The position numbers were made by a program, and so were the translations under genes. The notes beneath the pieces are model-generated. The model saw only the letters and a list, made by a program, of their open reading frames with translations. It did no database searches and had not been told where the DNA came from. From Deltaproteobacteria bacterium (lineage in GTDB: Bacteria; Desulfobacterota; RBG-13-43-22), in assembly GCA_016208255.1 (NCBI GenBank), contig JACQYK010000035.1:1-44307 (forward strand): a stretch of 44,307 nt of DNA. The letters are read 5' to 3'. Below, piece by piece: positions 35,201 to 43,114 of this stretch (positions are counted from its first letter, which is position 1; each line of letters opens with the position of its first letter).

Positions 35201-36079
35201 ATGAGAGAAACTAGAATGACCGAGAAATTGATTGTAACCGTCGCCACCACCGGAGCAATCCATGGGAAGGCAGCCAATCCTAATCTTCCTGAGCAGCCGG
35301 AAGAGATTGCTCAAGCGGCTTATGAAGCCTGGAATGAGGGCGCCAGTATCGTCCATATCCATGCCCGGGACAAGGACGGTGCCCCGACCTCCGATCCTGA
35401 GATATTAAAGGACATCGACCGACGAATCAGGGAAAAGAAATGCGACATCATTATCCAGCATAGCACGGCCATGGATTATGTGCCGCGGCTGCCGAGTGAT
35501 GGGAGGATAAAGGCCATTGAAATGAACCCGGAGATGGCCACTTTGGATATTACTATTCCGCGAATGGCCGCCTTTAGCGGGGATCAAGTATTCATAACCA
35601 CGCTGGCTGAGATCGAGATCGGCGCCAAGGCCATGCTCGAGAGAGGGATAAAAATTGAGATTGAACTCTTCAACCCGGTTTTGATGGATGAAGTCTACTA
35701 CCTGATCAATAAGGGCCTTTTGACCAAACCTTACTGGATCAATTTTGTTTTGGGGATGCGCCGGAGCAATCGGGCCTACATGGGTTATTCCCCGAAGCTT
35801 CTAATGCAACTCGTGGATGAACTTCCCCCGGATTCCATGTTCAGTAGCATGGGGATCGCCGGTGATGAAATGTCCGCCACCGTGCAGTCCATCCTGTTGG
35901 GCGGCCACGTACGCGTTGGTTTTGAGGACAATATCGTTTACAAAAAAGGACAGCCCGCCGAAAGCAATGCCCAATTGGTAGCCAGGACAGTCCGTATCGC
36001 CAGGGAGATCGGGTGTGAAATTAACACCCCGGCCGAGACCAGAAAGATGCTGGGCATCTCTCAGTTGGCCAAGCTTTAG
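35201..36079 (+). CDS. BKACE-family beta-keto acid cleavage enzyme
   Basis: About 292 residues from ATG 35201, which has TAGGAG at proper spacing (ATG 35192 overlaps the ribosome binding site). Family signature HIHARD (zinc-binding His pair) at about residues 50-55, preceded by NPNLPEQPEEIA, and a late GFEDNI motif (zinc-binding Glu). The family cleaves a beta-keto acid with acetyl-CoA into a CoA ester and acetoacetate; the substrate varies among members. In this cluster it could release the chain formed after ring opening or side-chain oxidation. Single-gene transcript: sigma-54 promoter before, terminator after. Confidence 0.9.
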   Translation: MRETRMTEKLIVTVATTGAIHGKAANPNLPEQPEEIAQAAYEAWNEGASIVHIHARDKDGAPTSDPEILKDIDRRIREKKCDIIIQHSTAMDYVPRLPSDGRIKAIEMNPEMATLDITIPRMAAFSGDQVFITTLAEIEIGAKAMLERGIKIEIELFNPVLMDEVYYLINKGLLTKPYWINFVLGMRRSNRAYMGYSPKLLMQLVDELPPDSMFSSMGIAGDEMSATVQSILLGGHVRVGFEDNIVYKKGQPAESNAQLVARTVRIAREIGCEINTPAETRKMLGISQLAKL

Positions 36080-36137
36080 TTATTATTATCCAGTCTTGAG
36101 CTATTGCTGTAGACCATTGAGGATAATTATGTAAAAG

Positions 36138-36186
36138 GCCGAGGACCGGTGGGCCCGGTTTGACAGCCCGTTCCTCGGTTTTTTCC
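36138..36186 (+). terminator. Intrinsic terminator after the BKACE gene
   Basis: Outer stem CCGAGGA/TCCTCGG with a GC-rich internal part, followed by TTTTTT. It ends about 60 bases after the stop codon. Confidence 0.75.
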
Positions 36187-36217
36187 CTCAGATTATAAAT
36201 TTTCGTCTTCTTTGACC

Positions 36218-36242
36218 TTGGACAAAATTGAACATTTTTCAA
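36218..36242 (-). repeat. 25-bp dispersed repeat, copy 2 (inverted)
   Basis: The reverse complement reads TTGAAAAATGT, four variable bases, TTTTGTCCAA, matching 25870-25894 at about 21-22 of 25 positions. Confidence 0.45.
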
Positions 36243-36317
36243 TGGTCTCAGCATGGCCACGGACCCCGCCGATAAATCCCAACCATAGATTCGCAGGCCA
36301 GGGGAGGCAGTGTCTTT

Positions 36318-37103
36318 GTGGAAACGAAGATAGAAGTACCCATACTCAGAATAAAGGGTTCATCAGTCGAGGATTTGATCGATGAAGTAGCGACTGAATT
36401 ACCCATCAGACTCATCCTGAACGGGGAACCGCTGGTCACGCTCCTCTGTACCCCATCGGAATTGGAGGAACTGACCGTGGGTTTTCTCCTGTCCGAAGGA
36501 TTACTGCGCGAAAAATCATCGATTAAAAAAATAGACCTCAATGAGCCCGAGGCCACGGTTCATATCGAGTTGAGCGATCTTCCCCGGGATTTTTCAAAAC
36601 TCTTTGAAAAACGGACCATCTCTTCCGGTTGTGGTCAGGGTGTGACCTTTACTCAGTACAGGATGGAGGCTGACCGCAGGATCGGGGTCCAGTGCCCGCT
36701 CTTGAGTCTTGATGACATCCGGCAGCTGTTGAAGACCTTTCGGAACCTCTCTTCGCTCTACCTGGAAACCGGGGGGGTCCACAGTGCCGCTCTGGCGAGA
36801 GGCCAAGACATTCTGTTCTTCTCCGAAGACATCGGCCGTCATAACGCGGTAGACAAACTCATCGGCAAGGCCTTCATGAAATCCGTTTCCATGGAGAACA
36901 AGATTTTGCTGACCAGCGGCCGGGTGACCTCCGAGATCATGACCAAGGCGGGTAGAAACCGCTTCCCCATTCTTATCAGCCGTGCCGCGCCTTCCTGCAT
37001 GGCGATCAGCTATGCCGAAGATATGGGCATCACCTTGATCGGCTTTGCCCGGGGAGAACGTCTGAACCTATACAGCTGGCCCAAAAGAATTAAACTCGAT
37101 TGA
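36318..37103 (+). CDS. fdhD: Formate dehydrogenase accessory sulfurtransferase FdhD
   Basis: 261 residues from GTG 36318, with GGGGAGG ten bases upstream. Typical segments: CTPSELEELTVGFLLSEGLL near the N-terminus, the loop TISSGCGQG, ETGGVHSAAL, EDIGRHNAVDKLIG and TSGRVTSEIMTKA. FdhD passes sulfur from IscS to the Mo/W cofactor of formate dehydrogenases. Many relatives have two cysteines (CxxC) in the loop; only one is visible here, in SSGCG. It probably serves the fdh at 3-6 kb and perhaps the Mo enzyme at 13-15 kb, and lies between two units of the sigma-54 regulon. Own promoter not recognised. Confidence 0.93.
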   Translation: METKIEVPILRIKGSSVEDLIDEVATELPIRLILNGEPLVTLLCTPSELEELTVGFLLSEGLLREKSSIKKIDLNEPEATVHIELSDLPRDFSKLFEKRTISSGCGQGVTFTQYRMEADRRIGVQCPLLSLDDIRQLLKTFRNLSSLYLETGGVHSAALARGQDILFFSEDIGRHNAVDKLIGKAFMKSVSMENKILLTSGRVTSEIMTKAGRNRFPILISRAAPSCMAISYAEDMGITLIGFARGERLNLYSWPKRIKLD

Positions 37104-37143
37104 GAAAAAGAAAAAAATGCTCAGTGCTTAAACCTTCATTCAA

Positions 37144-37182
37144 AAAGACACTATCATGACCTTAAGACGGAATAGCAACCTT
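37144..37182 (+). promoter_or_regulatory. Dyad enhancer-like element, copy a
   Basis: AAAGACACTATCATGACC, then TTAAGACGGAATA and GCAACCTT. Centre 117 bases upstream of the -24 GG at 37280, exactly as in copy b. Confidence 0.8.
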
Positions 37183-37278
37183 CTTATAGATTTCTCGTCA
37201 TCTTTCCTCTTTGGTCCATTTTCAATAAACATCATAATTACACATAGCTATCCATCCATGAATTACGCCGGTCAGGCT

Positions 37279-37294
37279 TGGCATTAATATTGAA
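37279..37294 (+). promoter_or_regulatory. Sigma-54 promoter of the ABM/dehydratase operon
   Basis: TGGCATTAATATTGAA. The predicted start (~37304) is only a few bases before the ABM start codon. Confidence 0.72.
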
Positions 37295-37310
37295 CTATAT
37301 TCAAATCATG

Positions 37311-37670
37311 ATGATTTCTCTGCTCAAAGTTATAACGCTTTCCAATAAACGGGATGCCCTTCTGGAGGTCCTCCGGTCTGTGATAGACCACACCTGGGGA
37401 TTACCGGGTTGCCTGGGCTCCGCCTGCTACGAGGAGAAAAAAAGCGAGGGCGCTGTGCTGTACGTGGAGCAGTGGGAGACCAAAGAAGGTCTCTATCGGC
37501 ATATTCAATCAGACCTTTATCTCCGGGTGATCTCCGCCATGGAACTGGCCGTCGTCGAGCCGGAAATCCGGTTCCATGAGGTTTCGCAATCGATGGGAAT
37601 GGAATTGATTGAGAGCCTGAGAACAGATCCCCGCCTTCCTACCCTTCTCCGAGAGGGTGAAGTGAGTTGA
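37311..37670 (+). CDS. ABM-fold protein (quinol-monooxygenase-like)
   Basis: About 119 residues from ATG 37311; ATG 37308 is adjacent, and an upstream frame to 37278 would start inside the promoter. MISLLKVITLSNKRDALLEVLRSVI … PGCLGSACYEE … LYVEQWETKEGLYRHI is the standard ferredoxin-like ABM domain (~1-95), with a C-terminal extension. Many such proteins in anaerobes have no known oxygenase role and may be isomerases or accessory proteins. With the predicted promoter the mRNA would be leaderless or nearly so. It heads the operon encoding the dehydratase and activase. Confidence 0.75.
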   Translation: MISLLKVITLSNKRDALLEVLRSVIDHTWGLPGCLGSACYEEKKSEGAVLYVEQWETKEGLYRHIQSDLYLRVISAMELAVVEPEIRFHEVSQSMGMELIESLRTDPRLPTLLREGEVS

Positions 37671-37704
37671 GTTGAAAAAGGTAAGAGAAGAGAGCTAAAC
37701 GACT

Positions 37705-38037
37705 ATGGCACAACCGATGTCCGGCGAAGAAATTCTGGCCAAATTCACTAAATGGACGACTTCCCCCGGTGAGATTTTAACCCGTTGGAAGGAGAAAAAT
37801 AAAAAGAGGATCATCGGTTGTTTCCCCATGGATATTCCGGATTATTCGGAGCGTTATCGACGACAGTGCCAGAGGAAAACTGGACTTTCTGGACGGCGTC
37901 ATCAGCTACGAAACCTGTCTTCAAGCCCGCCACTTGCCTTTTATAGTCCAAAAGACCGGATGGCACGGATATTATCAGCGAATTTTTTTGCCCGGATCAG
38001 TCGTCAGCGAAGCCGGCAGACAATTCATGATAGATAA
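37705..38037 (+). CDS. 2-hydroxyacyl-CoA dehydratase/BcrC-like subunit, N-terminal part (frameshifted)
   Basis: Only the first ~47 residues (to about base 37848) are genuine: MAQPMSGEEILAKF … KKRIIGCFPMDIP, matching the conserved GCxPxxxPEEII entry of HgdB/BcrC-type subunits, including the first cluster cysteine. After that the frame is wrong; the protein resumes in the other frame at IIRSVIDDSARGKLDFLDGV (about base 37848 on). Some 35-40 residues usual between these points are missing. Confidence 0.7.
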   Translation: MAQPMSGEEILAKFTKWTTSPGEILTRWKEKNKKRIIGCFPMDIPDYSERYRRQCQRKTGLSGRRHQLRNLSSSPPLAFYSPKDRMARILSANFFARISRQRSRQTIHDR

Positions 38038-38758
38038 CCTCAAGAGGTTAACGGAAAGCCTAGAGAGCTTCACCGGCCAAGAAATCAGCCGTGAACGCCT
38101 GAGCCAAAGCATTCTCATCTATAACGAGAACCGGGGCCTGCTCCGGCAACTCTATCAGCTTAGAAAAAGGAATCCGGGCCTGCTCAAAGCCAAAGAGGTC
38201 CTAGCCATCGTTCACTCCAGCATGCTCATGTTAAAGGAAGAACACAACCAAATGCTTCAGCGGTTATTTCCGGATCTGGAAAAAAGAGCACTTAAACCCG
38301 AATCAAGGGCCAGGGTCATTCTTTCAGGGAGTTTATGCGAAGCTCCCCGGAGCTTTATCCTCGATTTGATCGAAGAGGCCGGTATGGTGATCATAGACGA
38401 TGACCTCTATACCGGTTCCAGGTATTTTATTAACGATGCCGGAACGGATGAAGACCCTCTCGAAGCCCTCACCAATCGATACCTAAAGAGGAACCCCCCT
38501 TCCCCCACCAAGGTCGATTCCGAGATGGATTGGAGCGATTACCTTTTCCAGATGGTCACTCAGAATGAGGCGGTTGGAGTGATCAGCCTGGTGGTGAAAT
38601 TCTGTCCGCCCCACCTGGCTTACTACCCTGATATTGAAAGGAAACTATCCCGGGCCGGGGTTCATACTATGATGCTGGAAATGGAGCACGAAGTGACTTC
38701 GCTGGAGCAAGTCAAAACCAGGCTTCAAGCCTTTGGGGAATCTCTGGAGACGACCTGA
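37934..38758 (+). CDS. 2-hydroxyacyl-CoA dehydratase/BcrC-like subunit, main part
   Basis: The genuine region starts upstream of the first ATG, near 37848 (SARGKLDFLDGVISYETC…), so this is the rest of the gene begun at 37705. Features: a second candidate cluster Cys in SYETC, LSGSLCEAPRSFILDLIEEAG, DDDLYTGSRYF and the terminal KFCPPHLAYYPDIERKL … LEMEHE … LEQVKTRLQAF. These are hallmarks of the smaller [4Fe-4S] subunit of 2-hydroxyacyl-CoA dehydratases and ATP-dependent benzoyl-CoA reductases. Electrons come from the activase (39929-40717). Its TGA overlaps the next ATG (TGATG), so translation is coupled. Confidence 0.82.
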   Translation: MPFIVQKTGWHGYYQRIFLPGSVVSEAGRQFMIDNLKRLTESLESFTGQEISRERLSQSILIYNENRGLLRQLYQLRKRNPGLLKAKEVLAIVHSSMLMLKEEHNQMLQRLFPDLEKRALKPESRARVILSGSLCEAPRSFILDLIEEAGMVIIDDDLYTGSRYFINDAGTDEDPLEALTNRYLKRNPPSPTKVDSEMDWSDYLFQMVTQNEAVGVISLVVKFCPPHLAYYPDIERKLSRAGVHTMMLEMEHEVTSLEQVKTRLQAFGESLETT

Positions 38759-39273
38759 TGGAAAAACCCTTTACGACCAACCGATTGAAAACCACCCCGA
38801 TCATGAATCAAATCGTCTCCGATCACTGGGAGAGCCTGAGACGGGCCAAAGAGGCGGGAGTACCCACGGTATGGTCCATGGGCATGATGTCTTTGCTGCC
38901 CCGAGCCGTCGGTATCCCAACCCACACCTATGCCACCTACGCCAGCCTGGCAGCCAGGTACGACGCTACCGATGCTTTGCTGGAGGAAGCCGAGGCGGAC
39001 GGTTATTCACCGGAGGGGTGCTCTTACTTCAGGCTCCATTTAGGTCTTCTCAGCGCCATCAGCAAGGGAAAGCCGGTAAGACCGGAGATGAAGCTTCCCA
39101 TACCGGACTTGGTTATCAGTCCCCGTATCTGCCCGGAACATCCCCAGATGATGGACGCGATTCACCGCCGCTCCGGTGTTCCTGTCGCCTTTGTGGATAC
39201 GCCGATTTATGGTGGTGATGCCGACATGATGGAAAAGGTCGTTCATTATATCGTGGAGGGTCTACGGGAATAA
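38758..39273 (+). CDS. 2-hydroxyacyl-CoA dehydratase/BcrB-like subunit, N-terminal part
   Basis: 171 residues: VPTVWSMGMMSLLPRAVGIPTHTYATYASLAARY, EADGYSPEGCSYFRLHLG (cluster Cys), PDLVISPRICPEHPQMMDAI (second Cys) and PVAFVDTPIYGG. The typical start of the larger HgdA/BcrB-type subunit. It ends at TAA after HYIVEGLRE. The C-terminal half follows 12 bases later as 39285-39929, in another frame; the ~420-430-residue family protein would need roughly 40-60 further residues between them. Probably one gene with a deletion. Confidence 0.78.
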   Translation: MEKPFTTNRLKTTPIMNQIVSDHWESLRRAKEAGVPTVWSMGMMSLLPRAVGIPTHTYATYASLAARYDATDALLEEAEADGYSPEGCSYFRLHLGLLSAISKGKPVRPEMKLPIPDLVISPRICPEHPQMMDAIHRRSGVPVAFVDTPIYGGDADMMEKVVHYIVEGLRE

Positions 39274-39284
39274 GAAATCAATGT

Positions 39285-39929
39285 GTGGAACTGTCCAAGA
39301 CGATTCCCGCCCCCTGGTCTTTTTTTGATATGTGCGTCACTTCCGGAGCGCTTCAGAACTTCGGGGGAACTCCCGTGGCCCTAAACTATCTCGAGCAGCT
39401 CCTGGCCGAGTTAAAAGAAAGAGTGGCCCAGGGGATCGGCAGCGTGGAGCCGGAAAAATATCGCCTGCTTTACGATGCCGCCTTCATGATGTGGCGCTGG
39501 TTTGGGCCTTTGGCCCGGAAACTGACCCAGGCGGGTGCCTGCCTGGTCACTTCCCGATACATCAACTTTTTATGGCCCTACCCCGAGGATATTGATCCCG
39601 GTAACCCGTTGTATTCTTTTGCCAAGGGCTTCCTGCGGGGAATGAACTGGCCGACCGCGGAAGAAGGGGAAAGATTGATCGCAGAGTTCATCGAAGACTA
39701 CTCCATTGATGGGATTTTCGCCCTCAACGCCCGCACCTGCCGGGGGGTCGGCGCCTTTCAGGATATTTTGAAAGAAATGGACCGGGGGTTCGATGTGCCC
39801 GGGGTCATCATTGATGCCGATCAAATTGATCCCAAGTTTTTTTCTGAAGCGCAGCTGGACATCAGACTCCAGGCTTTATTGGAGACAATAGATGCTCGAA
39901 GAATAAATAAAGCCGCAGGGATGAGGTAA
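39285..39929 (+). CDS. 2-hydroxyacyl-CoA dehydratase/BcrB-like subunit, C-terminal part
   Basis: 214 residues beginning LSKTIPAPWSFFDMCVTSGALQNFGGTP, then MMWRWFGPLARKLTQAGACLVTSRY, the variable region and FALNARTCRGVGAFQDILKE (third candidate cluster Cys) with PGVIIDADQIDP near the end. It matches the C-terminal half of the larger dehydratase/benzoyl-CoA reductase subunit. GTG start without a convincing ribosome binding site, which supports the view that it is a severed half of 38758-39273. TAATG overlap with the activase gene. Confidence 0.78.
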   Translation: MELSKTIPAPWSFFDMCVTSGALQNFGGTPVALNYLEQLLAELKERVAQGIGSVEPEKYRLLYDAAFMMWRWFGPLARKLTQAGACLVTSRYINFLWPYPEDIDPGNPLYSFAKGFLRGMNWPTAEEGERLIAEFIEDYSIDGIFALNARTCRGVGAFQDILKEMDRGFDVPGVIIDADQIDPKFFSEAQLDIRLQALLETIDARRINKAAGMR

Positions 39930-40717
39930 TGGGCGCCATCGTTGCCGGGATCGATGTAGGTTCGTTGACCACCAAGGTCTTGCTCATGGATTCCGCGGAA
40001 AAAGACAGGGTTTTATCTTTTCATATGGTCCGGAGCGGCAGCGACTTCCGGAAGGCCATGGAAACGGCCGTGGAGGAAGCCTTGAAATCGGCGGGGCTGC
40101 GGCTCGAAGACATTCGGTTCGCCGTTTCGACCGGTTATGGCCGGGAAATAGTGGGATTTTCCAACAGCCGGGTGACCGAGATCACCTGCCATGCCCGCGG
40201 GGCGAAACACCTTTTTCCCGAGGTGCATACCGTCATTGATATCGGGGGCCAGGACAGCAAGGTCATCAGTATTGATGACCGGGGCGGGGTTGCTAATTTC
40301 ACCATGAACGACAAATGCGCTGCCGGGACCGGACGTTTTCTGGAGGTCATGGCCTCCGCGCTCGATGTGGAGATAGGTAAGCTGGGAGAGTTATCGGCTC
40401 AATCGCAACAGCAGGTCAAAGTGAGCAGTATGTGCACGGTTTTCGCCGAGTCCGAAGTCATCTCTCTCTTATCCAAAGAATGCAGCAAGGCGGATATTGC
40501 CGCGGCCATCCACGAGGCCATTGCCAGGCGAATTACCGGCATGGTCAGTCAGGTAGGGATGAAGGAAAGAGTGGTGATGGTCGGAGGAGTGGCTAAGAAT
40601 AGCGGAGTGGTCAGAAGTTTGGAAAGAATGCTGAACACCACCTTTCTGATACCCCCGGAACCCCAGATCAACGGAGCGCTCGGAGCGGCTCTTATTGCGG
40701 CTGAGCGGTTGCAATGA
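39929..40717 (+). CDS. ATP-dependent activator of dehydratase/benzoyl-CoA reductase (BadF/BadG/HgdC family)
   Basis: 262 residues, typical for homodimeric HgdC. ASKHA ATPase motifs: GIDVGSLTTKVLLMD at the start, DIGGQDSKVISID, and a late VGGVAKNSGV. Cluster-binding cysteines in NDKCAAGTGRFLE and SSMCTVFAESEVISL bridge the dimer with one [4Fe-4S]. It transfers a low-potential electron to the dehydratase/reductase with ATP hydrolysis. Intact, coupled to the preceding gene (TAATG). One activase gene, not two as in BcrA/BcrD, which favours a 2-hydroxyacyl-CoA-dehydratase-like assembly. Confidence 0.92.
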   Translation: MGAIVAGIDVGSLTTKVLLMDSAEKDRVLSFHMVRSGSDFRKAMETAVEEALKSAGLRLEDIRFAVSTGYGREIVGFSNSRVTEITCHARGAKHLFPEVHTVIDIGGQDSKVISIDDRGGVANFTMNDKCAAGTGRFLEVMASALDVEIGKLGELSAQSQQQVKVSSMCTVFAESEVISLLSKECSKADIAAAIHEAIARRITGMVSQVGMKERVVMVGGVAKNSGVVRSLERMLNTTFLIPPEPQINGALGAALIAAERLQ

Positions 40718-40796
40718 AACTATTGCCGACTATTCCGGTTTCAAGGTCTGGTATTGAAGTTTGCTTTCCACATATGGACCAAACCTTGCCCTGGAC

Positions 40797-40873
40797 CGTC
40801 ATTCCGGCGAAAGCCGGAATCCAGGACGTCTTTGGAAGAACTTCTGGACCCCGGCTTTCGCCGGGGTGACGAC
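40797..40873. repeat. Dispersed palindromic repeat (REP/MITE-like)
   Basis: CGTCATTCCGGCGAAAGCCG … CCCCGGCTTTCGCCGGGGTG: two hairpin halves typical of a very common intergenic repeat; its antisense translation gives the well-known WIPAFAGMT peptide. It lies in the 215-base gap after the activase. A partial copy is found at 41731-41765. Confidence 0.75.
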
Positions 40874-40932
40874 CTGATGGGATTGCTTGAAAAGGTAGGA
40901 TTTTAACACAATAAATTAAAAAGGAGAGAACA

Positions 40933-41655
40933 ATGGAAACCAAAATTTTAGGGATCTGCGCCAGTCCCATCAAAAAAGGCAACGCGGAGATCTTTCTGGA
41001 CACCGCCCTCAAAGCCGCGGAGACCATGGGCGAGGTGAAGACGGAAGCGATCAACATCAGGAGCTTAAAAATTAAAAGCGGCTGTATCCACTGCCACTGG
41101 TGTGAGGACAAGCAGCAGGCGGACCTGCCGCCTTGTGTCATCAAGGATGATATGGTTGAAGTTTGGCCTAAGATCATCGAAGCGGATGGCTTCTTGTTTT
41201 CGTCCCCGGTCTACGGCTCCAATCCTTCCTGGCTGTACAACATGTTCATGGACCGCTGGCGGTGTCTGGCTCACAGCAACTACTTTCAAGGCGCCCTGGA
41301 CAACAAAGTGGTCGGTAATCTGGCGGTCCTCTGGTTTAGGGAATCCGGGGCCGAGACCTGTCTGCTGAGCATGATGTGGCGTGTGTTGACCATGGGCATG
41401 ATCCCGGCCTGCGGCTTCAACTCCCGTAAATACGGCGCCATCGGCTATTCCACCCCTCAGGGAAGCGGGGTGCTGCCCAAGCTGGCCGAGGGAGAAAAGC
41501 CGGACAAGCACCTGGTGCTCCAGGATAAACATGGCCTTCAGTCAGCCCGCATCATCGGACGAAGAACGGTGTTTCTGTCGAGAGCCTTGAAGCAGGCCAG
41601 GATGGATGAAAATGAAAGAATACGTTCTAAAATGGCTATATCGGGCAGGGCCTAG
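40933..41655 (+). CDS. Flavodoxin-fold iron-sulfur flavoprotein (NADPH-dependent FMN reductase family)
   Basis: 240 residues: N-terminal phosphate-binding loop CASPIKKGNAEIFLDTAL, a cysteine-rich insert CIHCHWC … PPC as in archaeal and clostridial iron-sulfur flavoproteins, then FLFSSPVYGSNPSWLYNMFMDR. A likely FMN/[4Fe-4S] electron carrier, perhaps the donor for the activase or an accessory reductase of the regulon. Strong ribosome binding site AAAGGAGAG. Same strand as the preceding operon but separated by the repeat. Confidence 0.85.
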   Translation: METKILGICASPIKKGNAEIFLDTALKAAETMGEVKTEAINIRSLKIKSGCIHCHWCEDKQQADLPPCVIKDDMVEVWPKIIEADGFLFSSPVYGSNPSWLYNMFMDRWRCLAHSNYFQGALDNKVVGNLAVLWFRESGAETCLLSMMWRVLTMGMIPACGFNSRKYGAIGYSTPQGSGVLPKLAEGEKPDKHLVLQDKHGLQSARIIGRRTVFLSRALKQARMDENERIRSKMAISGRA

Positions 41656-41676
41656 ATTGGACGAAGATCAAACCGA

Positions 41677-41718
41677 TCTTTAGCGAACCAATAATAACAA
41701 TTATTGGTTCGCTAAAGA
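41677..41718. repeat. Perfect inverted repeat, 19-bp arms, 4-base loop
   Basis: Arm TCTTTAGCGAACCAATAAT, loop AACA, then the exact reverse complement. No T-run follows, but the stem would be very stable in RNA. It lies between the flavoprotein and the Liv binding protein: either a transcript-end hairpin, an insertion-element remnant or a large operator. Confidence 0.8.
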
Positions 41719-41730
41719 AAGGGGAGTCAT

Positions 41731-41765
41731 TTCCCGGCAGGCCCGCCGGAAAGCCGGAATCCAGG
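41731..41765. repeat. Partial copy of the palindromic repeat at 40797-40873
   Basis: Contains GGAAAGCCGGAATCCAGG, which matches the left half of the repeat 0.9 kb upstream. Confidence 0.5.
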
Positions 41766-41837
41766 TGAATTTATATTTCAAAAGTAAACCACTCCAAGCT
41801 TATTTGGAGTTATTTCCAAACTAAAGGAGAAAGACAA

Positions 41838-43076
41838 ATGAACAAACGCTCATGGTTGGTAGCAGTCCTTGTTTCAGCGTTAATCCTCAGCGGGGTGATG
41901 GGGGCCCAGTCGGTCTCTGCCGCCGAAACGAAAATTATTAAAATAGGGGCATTGCTTTCTTTGAGTGGTCCCCCCGCTCCTATAGGTGACATTAATAAGA
42001 AGGCTTTAGACATCTACTCTCAGATTTTGAATGAGCGCGGTATTAAGGTAGGGAAAGATACCTATCGGCTGGAACTGATCTACGCCGACGATCAATTTTC
42101 CCCCCAAGGGGCCGTGGCGGCGGCCAATAAGTTAATCTTCAGCGATAAAGTCCAATTTTTAACCCACTATAGCCCGTCTAATGCCGCCTTATCGCCCTTG
42201 ACCAACGCCAATAAGGTCATTCTGGTCGGCCGGACGGCCGGAGGGTTTATCTATAATGCCAAAACAATGCCCTACAACGTTTACTTCAATTTAGTTGCCG
42301 AAGTCTGGCCTGGACTTGGCTACGCCGCCTGCACGGCCATGCCGGAAATCAAAACGATAGGATTGTTAATCTCAACCGCCAATAAAGGCATACTCGATGA
42401 CCAGATCCATCGCATAAAGACCTTTATCGAAAAACGCAAAGGAAAGATTTTGGAACCGATCTGGTACCCGCTCGGGACCCAGGATTTTACCCCTTATTTG
42501 GCAAAACTGCACGAGGGGAATGCGGACCTGGTGATGGTAGCCGGTCCCGCTTCTGATGCCATGGCCGTTTCCAAATTACGACAATCCATGGGGAAGAAAT
42601 ACCCGATCACTCAAACCGGCGGGTATGCCAATCTGAAAGCGTTTATAGCCGCCATGGGTTCCTTTGAATTCTCGAACAACATTGTTTCTGAGTATAATGC
42701 TCCCTGGGAATACAAAGTGACCAAGATTTCGCCGAAACACCTGGCCGATATGAAAAAATTCAGAGACCTTTGGATAGCGAAGTACACGGATCCCATTGAG
42801 ACGATCAGCACCATTCCTTTCGGTTATACAATGGGTCAACTATCGTTAATTGTGGAGGCCCTTCAACAGGCAGGCACTACCGATCCGGATGCACTCATGA
42901 AGACCTTACGCGGCGGTACCTTCGACAGCCTGCTGGGCAAATTCAAGATGACCGGGCAGAAAAAACACGGTTCCCCGGTCTTCTTTGGAAGCCCGGGCAT
43001 GGCCTCGATTCTCAAGAACGGAAAAGAAGTCTACCTGGGGGAAACGCCCATAACGGACGTGGATAACCTGCCATAG
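41838..43076 (+). CDS. Branched-chain-amino-acid-type ABC transporter substrate-binding protein (LivJ-like)
   Basis: 412 residues. Signal peptide (KRSWLVAVLVSALILSGVMGAQSVSAAE, cleavage probably at VSA-AE), then a type I periplasmic binding fold: KIGALLSLSGPPAPIGD, ELIYADDQFSPQGAVAAANKLI, a central hinge region and a C-terminal KTLRGGTFDSLLGKFKM segment. In deltaproteobacteria this class often carries aromatic or other carboxylic acids, which would suit the neighbouring catabolic genes. AAAGGAGA before the ATG. Followed by the permease. Confidence 0.9.
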   Translation: MNKRSWLVAVLVSALILSGVMGAQSVSAAETKIIKIGALLSLSGPPAPIGDINKKALDIYSQILNERGIKVGKDTYRLELIYADDQFSPQGAVAAANKLIFSDKVQFLTHYSPSNAALSPLTNANKVILVGRTAGGFIYNAKTMPYNVYFNLVAEVWPGLGYAACTAMPEIKTIGLLISTANKGILDDQIHRIKTFIEKRKGKILEPIWYPLGTQDFTPYLAKLHEGNADLVMVAGPASDAMAVSKLRQSMGKKYPITQTGGYANLKAFIAAMGSFEFSNNIVSEYNAPWEYKVTKISPKHLADMKKFRDLWIAKYTDPIETISTIPFGYTMGQLSLIVEALQQAGTTDPDALMKTLRGGTFDSLLGKFKMTGQKKHGSPVFFGSPGMASILKNGKEVYLGETPITDVDNLP

Positions 43077-43114
43077 CCATCACTCTTCTTGAGTAAAGTG
43101 TAAGGAAGGAACCT

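Noticed and set aside
36219..36236. Possible sigma-54 promoter before fdhD (TTGGACAAAATTGAAC)
   Set aside because: The GG to GA spacing is eight instead of ten bases, and the stretch belongs to the 25-bp dispersed repeat.
40692..41177. 161-residue minus-strand frame
   Set aside because: It runs through the dispersed palindromic repeat (WIPAFAGMT peptide) and antisense to the flavoprotein start.
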